64,000 nucleotides of DNA from Sporosarcina quadrami. GTDB lineage: Bacteria > Bacillota > Bacilli > Bacillales_A > Planococcaceae. The stretch lies in contig NZ_JACSQN010000004.1 of NCBI RefSeq assembly GCF_014836615.1, positions 124,001-188,000 on the forward strand. The letters are read 5' to 3'. A program made the position numbers and the translations under genes. How positions within the stretch are numbered: the first letter of the stretch is position 1; the number at the start of each line of letters is the position of its first letter. The notes below the pieces were generated by a model that did not search any database, was not told where the DNA came from, and worked only from the letters and a program-made list of their open reading frames with translations. Of the stretch, positions 34,312-42,645 are shown in pieces.

Positions 34312-34860
34312 ATGTTTTACTTTAAACTAGATGAAGATACTGAATTACGATTGTTAGAACCTAGACATGCCGGAGATCTATTCCATTTAACCGATAAATC
34401 AAGGATTCATCTAAGAGAATGGTTGCCCTGGATTGATTTCACAAAGGGTGTTAGCGATTCAAGGCGATTTATTGAAAGTACATTAAAGCAATTTGGTGAT
34501 AATAACGGTTTTCAAACAGGTCTTTGGTACAAAGGAGAATTAGTAGGTGTTATCGGCTTGCATGGGATAAATTGGTCTAATAAAGCTACATCTATTGGTT
34601 ATTGGTTGGGTGAAGGTTTCCAAGGTAAGGGATTAATGACCACTGCTTGTAGAGCTGTTATAGATTACTGTTTTAATGAGCTGGGATTAAAAAGAATTGA
34701 AATCCGTGTTGCAACAGAAAACCGTAAAAGCCAAGCTATCCCCGAAAGACTTGGTTTTCAAAAAGAAGGTTGTACTAGGGCTTCCGAGTTTTTATATGAC
34801 AAATACGTTGACCATTATGTATTTGGGTTAATCAAAGAGGATGTTAACTGGCATATTTAA
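34312..34860 (+). CDS. GNAT N-acetyltransferase, RimJ/RimL type
   Basis: The 182-residue protein starts behind a perfect AAGGAGG. The GNAT acetyl-CoA loop is seen as WLGEGFQGKGLMTTA (about residue 105) with the following GLKRIEIRVATEN-KSQAIPERLGFQ pattern typical of the RimL branch that acetylates protein N-termini, including ribosomal proteins. Substrate is unknown. It lies in an accessory stretch and is followed by a second GNAT gene. Confidence 0.88.
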   Translation: MFYFKLDEDTELRLLEPRHAGDLFHLTDKSRIHLREWLPWIDFTKGVSDSRRFIESTLKQFGDNNGFQTGLWYKGELVGVIGLHGINWSNKATSIGYWLGEGFQGKGLMTTACRAVIDYCFNELGLKRIEIRVATENRKSQAIPERLGFQKEGCTRASEFLYDKYVDHYVFGLIKEDVNWHI

Positions 34861-34925
34861 TAATTGGATGGAATAACAAAACAAAAATTGTGGTTCAGAT
34901 TGGCGAAATAGAAAGGTGATATTTT

Positions 34926-35372
34926 TTGGTGGAGTTAAGAACAATTAATGAGGATAATTATGAAGAATGCTTAAATTTGCATGCAACTGCGATCGATGAG
35001 GACTTTGTAGACGCTGTAGCGTGGTCTTTAGCCGAAGCTTGGGTGCTTTATGATGGTGCACGCCCCTTTGCCATTTATGCTGATAACATGATGGTGGGCT
35101 ATGTTTCAATGTACATTGGCAATAACAACCCCCAAATCATAAATTTTATGATAGATAGCCGTTTTCAAAGAAGAGGCTTTGGTTCAGTAGCTGCTAAACT
35201 TTGTATTGATTATTTGTGTAAAGAATATAATGCAAGAAGGATTTCCTTACCTGTTAAACCAGAAAATAAAACTGCACAAAAATTTTGGAGCAACATAGGC
35301 TTTGAAATAACAGACAATATGGAGGATGGTTATCTTTATATGCGGTTGTACATACCAGAAAAATATGTCTGA
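34926..35372 (+). CDS. GNAT N-acetyltransferase
   Basis: Start is TTG 34926 or GTG 34929, both near AAAGGTGAT; the product is about 148 residues. The acetyl-CoA loop reads RFQRRGFGSVAAKL (about residue 79) and the strand-helix SLPVKPENKTAQKFWSNIGFE follows, as in BltD/spermidine-type acetyltransferases. The real acceptor is unknown. It ends before repeat R4. Confidence 0.85.
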   Translation: MVELRTINEDNYEECLNLHATAIDEDFVDAVAWSLAEAWVLYDGARPFAIYADNMMVGYVSMYIGNNNPQIINFMIDSRFQRRGFGSVAAKLCIDYLCKEYNARRISLPVKPENKTAQKFWSNIGFEITDNMEDGYLYMRLYIPEKYV

Positions 35373-35441
35373 GTATATGGAAATGGAACCCATTCCCATA
35401 TGCGAGTGCGAGTTTTAAGTACTACTCACTAAGTTGATTGA

Positions 35442-35570
35442 ATCGGAAGATGGGCGACTCCTGTGAGAGATAGCGGGATAGGCAAGACCGCGCATCGTCG
35501 CGTCTTTTGCGACCGAGGAGGCTTCCTCCCGCCCCACGGAAAGCGCCCATCTGCAGCGGAAAACAACGTT
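35442..35570 (+). repeat. Dispersed hairpin repeat R4
   Basis: The most complete copy: CGGAAGATGGGCGACTCCTG on the left and CCACGGAAAGCGCCCATCTG on the right are complementary at their GATGGGCG/CGCCCATC ends and enclose a second hairpin (GACCGCGCATCGTCGCGTC). This is a Bacillales intergenic element resembling ones I know from Bacillus and Geobacillus. Confidence 0.7.
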
Positions 35571-35619
35571 ATTGGTTATTCCATTAAGAGGTGCAATTTT
35601 GTCGCAAAAACATTAAAAG

Positions 35620-35649
35620 ACCACTAATTCACATATGAAAATTAGTGGT
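35620..35649. terminator. Hairpin terminator
   Basis: ACCACTAAT (35620-35628) pairs with ATTAGTGGT (35641-35649), with T-runs on both sides; it serves the MFS gene on the minus strand. Confidence 0.65.
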
Positions 35650-35694
35650 TTTTCTTAGATATTTAATTGAAATTCACATCACTGAATTGCCCTC

Positions 35695-36888
35695 TTATAC
35701 TACTTCAGCTACTGCTTTCTTCCTTCCAAATAATAATAAGAATGCGATAAGTGCAACGACAACAACACCCATCAGCAACAAGTACATATGACTATATCCC
35801 ATTGCAGTAGCGATATTCCCTAAGAAGTACGGTCCAAAGCCGAACCCGAAGTCTAGGAAAATATAGAAAGTTGAGGTAGCAACACCCATTCTTTCAACAG
35901 GAATCCCTTTTAAAGCAATCGCTTGTGCGCATGATTGGAAGTTCCCGAACCCAAGGCCGATCAATGCGCCTGCTGCCAACAACATGAATCCGTTTTGAAC
36001 TTGGCTCAATACGAGCAAACCAGTTGCAAATAATATGAGGGCAGGATAGACGATGATCTTTGCACCTTTTACATCCAACAGACGACCTGAGAACGGCCTT
36101 GATAGCAGCACGACGAACGCATAAACAAGAAAAAAGAAACTTGCCGTTTTAACAAGGTTCACTTCAATTGCGTAAAACGACAGGAATGAAAGAACACCTG
36201 AATAGGCAACCCCTGCAAGCAACGTGATGACAGCGATTGGTAGAGCTTTCACTTCGATATAATTTGCGATGTTGAAACGCTTTTTCAAGGTTTCCTGTGC
36301 TGCAGGTTGAGCCACAGGTGAAGCCCCTTTCAGAAATAAGAACATTATCAAACCGATGACAGCGAACACAAAACAAAGAATGAATATGATATTGAATTCA
36401 AAATGCTGGCTCATATAAATGCCGAGGAACGGTCCGACTGCAGTTGATAAAACGGAACTCATACTGAAGTATCCAATTCCTTCCCCGCGTCGGGACGGAG
36501 GAATGATTTGTGCCACCATCGTACCCGTTGCAGTGGAAGCAATACCAAGTCCGACACCGTGGAATAGACGGTTAACTAACAATAAAGGCATCGTGTGAGC
36601 TCCAAAATAAAAAGCCGTCGCGATCAATGACACGACAAGGCCGATGAATAAAATCTTCTTACTGCCGACTTTCCCGATAATGCTTCCTGTTGCAATACGT
36701 GCGATCAACGTCCCGATAATGAAAATACCCGATACGAGTCCCGCCATACTTGTAGAAGCTCCGTACTCTTTAACTGCGAAAGGCGCGATTGTTACGATCA
36801 GCAAGTACATAACGAGCATTAGAAAGAAATTGATAACTGATATAAAAATGAAGTCCTTCGTCCATAAGTTTTGTTGTTGTTCATCCAT
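35695..36888 (-). CDS. MFS transporter
   Basis: The 397-residue, 12-helix protein starts at ATG 36888 after AGAGGGTGAACAT. MFS features include the loop-2/3 motif (GSIIGKVGSKKILF) and RLFHGVGLGIASTATGTMVAQ. It resembles the small-molecule/drug efflux MFS group found with MarR repressors. It is 11 bp downstream of a MarR gene, with which it forms an operon, so export of a toxic compound sensed by MarR is the simplest reading. Confidence 0.9.
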   Translation of the reverse strand: MDEQQQNLWTKDFIFISVINFFLMLVMYLLIVTIAPFAVKEYGASTSMAGLVSGIFIIGTLIARIATGSIIGKVGSKKILFIGLVVSLIATAFYFGAHTMPLLLVNRLFHGVGLGIASTATGTMVAQIIPPSRRGEGIGYFSMSSVLSTAVGPFLGIYMSQHFEFNIIFILCFVFAVIGLIMFLFLKGASPVAQPAAQETLKKRFNIANYIEVKALPIAVITLLAGVAYSGVLSFLSFYAIEVNLVKTASFFFLVYAFVVLLSRPFSGRLLDVKGAKIIVYPALILFATGLLVLSQVQNGFMLLAAGALIGLGFGNFQSCAQAIALKGIPVERMGVATSTFYIFLDFGFGFGPYFLGNIATAMGYSHMYLLLMGVVVVALIAFLLLFGRKKAVAEVV

Positions 36889-36899
36889 ATGTTCACCCT

Positions 36900-37322
36900 C
36901 TATTTTGATAGATTTTCATGCACGTGCATAAGTAGGTTGATCGCATTTTCCAAATCCGCTTCCTTAATACCTTCTAACAAGTTTTCATACAATAGTTTCA
37001 AGCGTTCCATGATTTCTATACAAACTGCCTCACCAGAGTCCGTCAGACGGATCCATTTTTCACGCTTGTCCTCGCCTGGCGTTACTTCGATAAAGCCCAT
37101 TTCATTCAGCCGCTGAAGTATTTTCGTAATGCTAGGCTTCTCTACTTGTTGCCGATGTGCAATTTCTGCTGGCGTCATCACTTGCTCAATTTTGAGAAGC
37201 TTCATAATGGTCCATTGCGAGTTGGACAAGCTGTATTGTTCAAGTTCAGCATTTAATTTATTTAATAGTGGCCGATATACTTTGGCATACTGGCTGAAGA
37301 ATTCTTGATGGAGTGTCAGCAT
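36900..37322 (-). CDS. MarR-family transcriptional regulator
   Basis: The 140-residue protein has the winged-helix core (QVMTPAEIAHRQQVEKPSITKILQRLNEMGFI then the wing EDKREKWIRLTDSG). The start ATG at 37322 follows GAAGGTGA. It is co-transcribed with the MFS gene immediately downstream. A palindromic site in front of the gene (37348-37368) suggests autorepression relieved by a ligand. Confidence 0.92.
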   Translation of the reverse strand: MLTLHQEFFSQYAKVYRPLLNKLNAELEQYSLSNSQWTIMKLLKIEQVMTPAEIAHRQQVEKPSITKILQRLNEMGFIEVTPGEDKREKWIRLTDSGEAVCIEIMERLKLLYENLLEGIKEADLENAINLLMHVHENLSK

Positions 37323-37347
37323 ATATAAGTCACCTTCTTCTTTTTAG

Positions 37348-37368
37348 TTAGTTAGGTTAATTAACTAA
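37348..37368. promoter_or_regulatory. MarR-type operator candidate
   Basis: TTAGTTA and TAACTAA arms separated by 7 bp (GGTTAAT) lie 26 bp upstream of the marR-like start. The size and symmetry suit a MarR dimer. Confidence 0.55.
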
Positions 37369-37510
37369 TTTAAGTATATAACTTGCCCTATTTTATGTCA
37401 ATAAAAGAGTGTGGACTTATATCGAGAAGTCCTTTCTTTCATTCAATAAAGGAAAATTTCATTCCAACGCAGAATTACATACTAACAAGAATGTTAATGG
37501 GGGTTTATGC

Positions 37511-38731
37511 ATGCATCCTAGAATTGAAGAAATGGCTGAGGAAATGGCTGAGGAAATGGCTGCCGTCGACTTCACGACGTATTGGACTGGTTTTGAGCCG
37601 GTCGCTTACGCGCTGTATGATGATGAGAATGTGTATCTTTTTCATCACCCGAATTACCCGACAGCAAATGGAGGCTATGCAATTCTGCCTTGGACAGAAC
37701 AATTCATGGCGGATACGCTGATATTATTTGAAGATACGCCTACTGCAATTGTCAAAATCGAACGGTATGAAAATTTTGAAGATCTGTATTCCATCCTCAT
37801 TCACGAGTTGTTCCATGGCTATCAATACGTGAAAGGTGAGAAACGGTTTCCTGACGAAACGATGGGTGTCACTTATCCCCTTTCACCGGAAAACATTGAA
37901 CTACGGGATGCAGAGAGAGCGAGTCTTTACGCGGCAGTGATTTCAACCGATTCTGCGGAACGGATGGAGCATGTAAGGCGGTTTATTGCCCAACGTGAAA
38001 AAAGGTCGTCGCTCATCGGGGATTTCATGGAGTATGAACATCGGATTGAAACGATAGAAGGACCTGCATGGTATGTCGAATTAAAAGCATTAGCCGACAA
38101 ATCTACATTGCCCTATAATGCAATTGTCTTGAAATACGGTGAGTATTTGCTTGACCGCAAAGATGCTGCTCTTCATATACGAAAAAGTTGTTATAGTGCT
38201 GGATTGTTCATGTGTTTGCTATTGGATAAACTGTCTCCAGAGTGGCAAAACCGTTTCATGGAATCTGAGCTGACACTTTTCCCGTTCTTCAAGGAGTCTA
38301 TCGGCATGGAATCAATCACATTGCCTGAAACCCCAATCAGTGATGAAACGCTTGAGATCCTTGCGTTTGTTCAAAACGAGAAAGACATGATTATTGAACG
38401 AGTGGTGAATTCGCTTGGCTATCCCCTTACAATAAAAGGTACGATGAAAGCTAAACGTATAGACCCGATGAACATGATCGCAAACGGCCAAACAGTATTG
38501 CATAACAACTTTGTCACCTTGATGATGAATGATCAGGAATATCTATTCCAACAGCCCGTTATTGCCCATTTTGAAGGAAATATCCGCTCGATTAATACGA
38601 TCCGAATCGTGTTGCCTCATAAAACGATTATCCAGAGTAGCAAGTTGAACATTGAAGGTGTCGGTGAAATTGAAGGTACTTTTGACGAAGAGAATTCTAC
38701 TTTTCATTTGAAGAGATCGGTTTCTCACTAG
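37511..38731 (+). CDS. HExxH putative metallopeptidase-like protein
   Basis: I place the start at ATG 37511 after GGGGGT, giving 406 residues. A zinc motif HELFHGYQ lies near residue 103, and a downstream ERASLYAA helix (about 140) could give the third, glutamate ligand in gluzincin style. The N-terminus holds three copies of the coding repeat GAAATGGCTGAG (EEMAEEMAEEMA). No signal peptide is seen, so it would act in the cytosol. Family not recognised; a peptidase function is inferred from the motif only. A 21-bp-periodic array follows its stop. Confidence 0.72.
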   Translation: MHPRIEEMAEEMAEEMAAVDFTTYWTGFEPVAYALYDDENVYLFHHPNYPTANGGYAILPWTEQFMADTLILFEDTPTAIVKIERYENFEDLYSILIHELFHGYQYVKGEKRFPDETMGVTYPLSPENIELRDAERASLYAAVISTDSAERMEHVRRFIAQREKRSSLIGDFMEYEHRIETIEGPAWYVELKALADKSTLPYNAIVLKYGEYLLDRKDAALHIRKSCYSAGLFMCLLLDKLSPEWQNRFMESELTLFPFFKESIGMESITLPETPISDETLEILAFVQNEKDMIIERVVNSLGYPLTIKGTMKAKRIDPMNMIANGQTVLHNNFVTLMMNDQEYLFQQPVIAHFEGNIRSINTIRIVLPHKTIIQSSKLNIEGVGEIEGTFDEENSTFHLKRSVSH

Positions 38732-38763
38732 TGGGATAGTCGCGATTTGGTGATATAATTGGC

Positions 38764-38841
38764 TATTCAATCGATATACACAATTATCCGATCGATATAA
38801 ACTGCTATTCAATCGATATATCCATCTATTCAATAGATAAA
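38764..38841. repeat. 21-bp-periodic array F (4 copies)
   Basis: The word TATTCAATCGATATA (variants TATCCGATCGATATA and TATTCAATAGATA) begins at 38764, 38785, 38806 and 38827, exactly 21 bp apart, in the gap between the metallopeptidase-like gene and its terminator. Confidence 0.9.
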
Positions 38842-38877
38842 CCCCCGCTGCAGTCTTTTCCTGACTGTAGCGGGGGT
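38841..38877. terminator. Strong bidirectional terminator
   Basis: ACCCCCGCTGCAGTC (38841-38855) pairs with GACTGTAGCGGGGGT (38863-38877), 15 bp with one G-U, between convergent genes. Confidence 0.75.
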
Positions 38878-38916
38878 ATCAATTTATATTCAACAACCTA
38901 GAAAGCTATATCACAT

Positions 38917-39342
38917 TCACTTAAACAATTCCTTATACGCAATCGCCTTCAACGCAAGCATCTCTTCCTCCGTCAGTTTGCTCTCGATTTTCGCAAACAG
39001 CGCCACCTGTTCTTCTGATGTCATGCCTTGCCGCACTTGGATTTGAATATCGTTCAATTCACTTAGATCAAATTTTTTCAGCAAGACGCGGGTCGCTTGC
39101 TCTTTCGTCTGAAAAGGAAGTTTCGCCGTGTCTGCATGTTTCCCTTCTTCCAGGAATGCCTTCAACTCGGGATTCTTTTCAACTTCCTGCCTCACATTGT
39201 CCAGCTCACCACTTGCATCGAGCTCTGCCGCCACTTTGCCCATCACTTCATCTGCGATGAACCCCGTGCCGAAATGATAGACGGCATAACCGATCCCGAC
39301 AACAATCACGCCAACAGCAATCAATACTTTTAACGCTTTCAA
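38917..39342 (-). CDS. Hypothetical membrane-anchored protein, ~141 aa
   Basis: I prefer the TTG at 39342, properly spaced from AAGGGGTGG; a GTG nine bases upstream lies inside that SD. The N-terminal ~25 residues form a hydrophobic helix (LIAVGVIVVGIGYAVYHF) and the rest is charged and helical (two segments around 30-75 and 85-140), likely outside the membrane. No named family is recognised. It sits just downstream of the SNF2 helicase gene (64-bp gap) on the same strand. Confidence 0.7.
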   Translation of the reverse strand: MKALKVLIAVGVIVVGIGYAVYHFGTGFIADEVMGKVAAELDASGELDNVRQEVEKNPELKAFLEEGKHADTAKLPFQTKEQATRVLLKKFDLSELNDIQIQVRQGMTSEEQVALFAKIESKLTEEEMLALKAIAYKELFK

Positions 39343-39405
39343 AACTTCCACCCCTTTTCCCTACAGCTTCTGCCATTCCACTACCGCTTATTCAATAAGA
39401 CCCCA

Positions 39406-42400
39406 TTAGATCCGCAATAGTTCCCGGATATCTTCTTCCGTCAGTGCACTCATTGCTGAATCGTCCGCATCAATCACTTCACCGATCAGATTTCTCTTTT
39501 TTTCCTGCAACTCATTCATCTTATCCTCAATTGTTCCACGTGCAACAAGTTTGATTACTTGAACGACGTGCTGCTGACCAATTCGGTGGGCACGATCTGC
39601 CGCTTGTTCTTCGACTGCCGGATTCCACCATAGATCATATAAAATGACCGTATCGGCTCCAGTTAAATTGAGACCCGTCCCGCCCGCTTTCAAAGAAATC
39701 AAGAACAGGTCCCGCTCCCCCGCATTGAACCGATTACAATATTCCAACCGTTCCTGCGCAGGTGTCTCACCATCCAAATAGAAAAACGGCGTACCTTGCA
39801 TCGCCAACTCATTACTAATGATTGCAAGCATCTTCGTGAACTGCGAGAAAATCAGCACTCTTCTCCCCGATCGTTTCGCTTCTTCAATCAGTTGCTTCAA
39901 CTGTTCAAATTTCGCCGAACTGCCTTCATAGCCATCGACGAACAATGCCGGGTGGCAACAGATTTGACGCAACCTCGTCAGCCCTGCCAAAATCCGTATC
40001 TTGTTTTTCCGGAGAGTATCTTTATCGAGATGCCGCAACGTATCGTGCCGTAACTTCGCAAGATAAGCCGCATACAACTCTTTCTGCTGGGGCAACAATT
40101 CCGTCGACTCGATCATTTCGATTTTGGCTGGCAGTTCACCGAGGACATCTTCTTTCATCCGTCGCAGCAAAAACGGACGGATACGCCGCGCAATCGTCTT
40201 CCGCGACAGTTCACTATATTCCTGCAGCCCCATGAACAATTCCGGGAACACAACGTGAAAGATCGCCCATAACTCTTCCAGTGAATTCTCAACAGGTGTA
40301 CCCGTCAATGCAAAGCGGTAGTCGGCTTCAATCCTTTTCACAGCCCGCGCCGTTTGCGTATATGGATTTTTGAACGCCTGCGCTTCGTCAAAGAACACGA
40401 CATGAAATTGCTGTTTCTCAAACCATTGGATATCCCGTCGGATCAACGGATAAGACGTGATCAGCACATCTTTTTCTGCATCATCATTCTGCAATTTCGT
40501 CCGCTCTTTCCGGTTCCCATCCATGACGACAGCCGTAATTTCCGGGGCGAATTTTGCAAACTCACTGAGCCAGTTATACGTCACTGATGATGGACAGACA
40601 ATGAGCACAGGATGCTTCCTTTCTCGGATTACAGGCAACTCAGACACGATGAACGCTATGCTTTGCAATGTTTTGCCTAGCCCCATATCATCCGCAAGCA
40701 CGCCGCCCAGTCCATGGTGTGCAAGTGTCTTCATCCATTTAAACCCTTCTTTTTGATAATCGCGTAATGTCGAGTCCAACTGTTTTGGCACTTCTATTGC
40801 GAGGCTTGCCGGGTTCCTGAGACTCTCAAAGAATCGGCGCGCCGATTCTTCCATGGAAAACATGCCATCGTCCTCTTCCGCATTCAAAATTCGTATACCT
40901 TGAACCATCGGAACGTTTAAGCCGCTTTCCAACTGATCAAGATCACCGGGTACTTCATTCAAAAAGCGTTGAATCTCTTCAAATTCCTTCGTTTCCAGTG
41001 ACAGCAATGCGCCGTCCCGCAAGCGGTAATACTTCCGTTTTTCTTCTAACGCTTCGAGGATGCCTCGGATTTGCTTATCCGGTATGCCGTCAATCGTAAA
41101 TTTGAATTCCAGCCAATTCGTCCGGTCTTCGTGTGTTTTCACACGGATTCTTGGGCGCGCACTTCCTCTGAATACACGGTTACGGATAGCTGTTGTTGCA
41201 TATACACGTGTAAGTTTCTGTAATTTCGGCAGGATGCGATGTAAAAATTCATATTCCAATTCTTCATTATGCAAAATATAACCTTCGTCTGTATGGGCAA
41301 AGGAGCTTTCCTTCATTAACTCCAAAATTGTGCTTTCTTTTTCCAGATCACGGACAAGCATGGAGCCGACAGGCAATTCCTGTTCAGTCAATGGATTGAT
41401 AATAAGGTGATCATATTGGAAATCGAGACTTGCGAGCAGTCGGTTATTCACTCGGTCGACGTAAAGATTCGCTTGGAGCGGGGATTTTACCAGTTTGTCC
41501 TTCATCGTTTCATCCAGTTGCACGTCACCGATTTTACGTAATCCCGGAACGACTTTCTCGAGGAAGAAACCGATCTGCTCGTTGGCGATCGGGATATTGT
41601 TCGTACCTGATGCATATACCATCTGCTGAACATCCGCGAGCCGCTTGCAGTCCTCTTCATCCATTGTGTACATAAGACCTTGGCACATAATGAGTTGATA
41701 GGGCTGTAAAACGAGCACATCATGCAAACCTGAAATCTTAAGGAAATGGTCATTCCTCTCTCTTTTTTCAAAGCTGAATTGAACAGGAAGCTTACCTATT
41801 CCTAGCTGTATGCCGGTTACACAAGATGCATCTTTCAGTAGTGGTAAAATGGACCTCCAAGAAGATGGCGTGATTGTATACGTTCCAGGATTAGTCGGGC
41901 GGCTATGCATCAGATGGTCGCTATTCGTCCGGATGAGCTGTTGAATAATAGTGTCCGCTTCCTGCGTGAAGCAATGGAATTGTGGATTATACAGGAGTGT
42001 CGGTGTTAGTTGTACTTTACTCCCTTTTTGCACAACGTTCAGGAATTGCTGGATGTCTTCGATGTCATGTCCGTCTATTTGCATATCGATGCCAAGCAGA
42101 CTTTTCCCTTTGCCTGCACGCACGGGTTTCACTGTGAACGACAAATGCAGCACTTCCCGGTCTTCGAAGTGAAGTTGGTGCCCGCTAGATCTTGGTCGTT
42201 CATTGAAGAGGGAAAGCAGTTCTTCAGACAATGCCTGATCGTCTGGCTGTCGTTTAGATCGTTCGATAATCGAGAGTAAAACAGCTGCGATATGCTGGCA
42301 TTTGGTCGGGTAAAAAGGCAGCACAGGACAGCTACACGTCGTTTGTAGCTCTTTTTCATTCTCATACGTGACCGTGACATGGAAGGGTTCGGTACCTGTC

Positions 42401-42534
42401 ACAACCGCTTCGCAATGCATGTCGTCGTATTGTTTAATCGTCACTTTACGCGACCGGTTGAACGCTTCGCCACGCTTGAACGAAACCGTCCCGCATAGAT
42501 CCATCACTTGCTTCCGCGATATGGCTGTCAACAT
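39406..42534 (-). CDS. SWIM zinc finger / SNF2-family DEAD-box helicase
   Basis: The start is ATG 42534 after AAGGAAGGGGGAAG, giving 1042 residues. A SWIM zinc finger (CSCPVLPFY...CQH, about residue 65-80) is followed by a long middle domain and the SNF2 ATPase: Walker A in DDMGLGKTLQ (about 618), DEAQ box (about 713), and helicase motifs V-VI (SLKAGGTGLNLTGAD, DRAHRIGQ) near the end. Bacterial SNF2/SWIM proteins are RapA/YwqA-like ATP-dependent translocases linked to transcription recycling or DNA repair. It is one of the few large genes in a single-gene unit here. Confidence 0.92.
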   Translation of the reverse strand: MLTAISRKQVMDLCGTVSFKRGEAFNRSRKVTIKQYDDMHCEAVVTGTEPFHVTVTYENEKELQTTCSCPVLPFYPTKCQHIAAVLLSIIERSKRQPDDQALSEELLSLFNERPRSSGHQLHFEDREVLHLSFTVKPVRAGKGKSLLGIDMQIDGHDIEDIQQFLNVVQKGSKVQLTPTLLYNPQFHCFTQEADTIIQQLIRTNSDHLMHSRPTNPGTYTITPSSWRSILPLLKDASCVTGIQLGIGKLPVQFSFEKRERNDHFLKISGLHDVLVLQPYQLIMCQGLMYTMDEEDCKRLADVQQMVYASGTNNIPIANEQIGFFLEKVVPGLRKIGDVQLDETMKDKLVKSPLQANLYVDRVNNRLLASLDFQYDHLIINPLTEQELPVGSMLVRDLEKESTILELMKESSFAHTDEGYILHNEELEYEFLHRILPKLQKLTRVYATTAIRNRVFRGSARPRIRVKTHEDRTNWLEFKFTIDGIPDKQIRGILEALEEKRKYYRLRDGALLSLETKEFEEIQRFLNEVPGDLDQLESGLNVPMVQGIRILNAEEDDGMFSMEESARRFFESLRNPASLAIEVPKQLDSTLRDYQKEGFKWMKTLAHHGLGGVLADDMGLGKTLQSIAFIVSELPVIRERKHPVLIVCPSSVTYNWLSEFAKFAPEITAVVMDGNRKERTKLQNDDAEKDVLITSYPLIRRDIQWFEKQQFHVVFFDEAQAFKNPYTQTARAVKRIEADYRFALTGTPVENSLEELWAIFHVVFPELFMGLQEYSELSRKTIARRIRPFLLRRMKEDVLGELPAKIEMIESTELLPQQKELYAAYLAKLRHDTLRHLDKDTLRKNKIRILAGLTRLRQICCHPALFVDGYEGSSAKFEQLKQLIEEAKRSGRRVLIFSQFTKMLAIISNELAMQGTPFFYLDGETPAQERLEYCNRFNAGERDLFLISLKAGGTGLNLTGADTVILYDLWWNPAVEEQAADRAHRIGQQHVVQVIKLVARGTIEDKMNELQEKKRNLIGEVIDADDSAMSALTEEDIRELLRI

Positions 42535-42613
42535 GACACTTCCCCCTTCCTTGTATGTTACTCTCATTATATCGAATATGCGTTCTTTTCCCAACTGTAA
42601 ATGGATAAAAAAT

Positions 42614-42639
42614 TCCCGCTACACGATTTGTGAGCGGGA
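42614..42639 (-). terminator. Terminator of the ABC-2 exporter operon
   Basis: On the minus strand TCCCGCT (42639-42633) pairs with AGCGGGA (42620-42614), followed by ATTTTTTATC. Confidence 0.7.
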
Positions 42640-42645
42640 CTTCTG

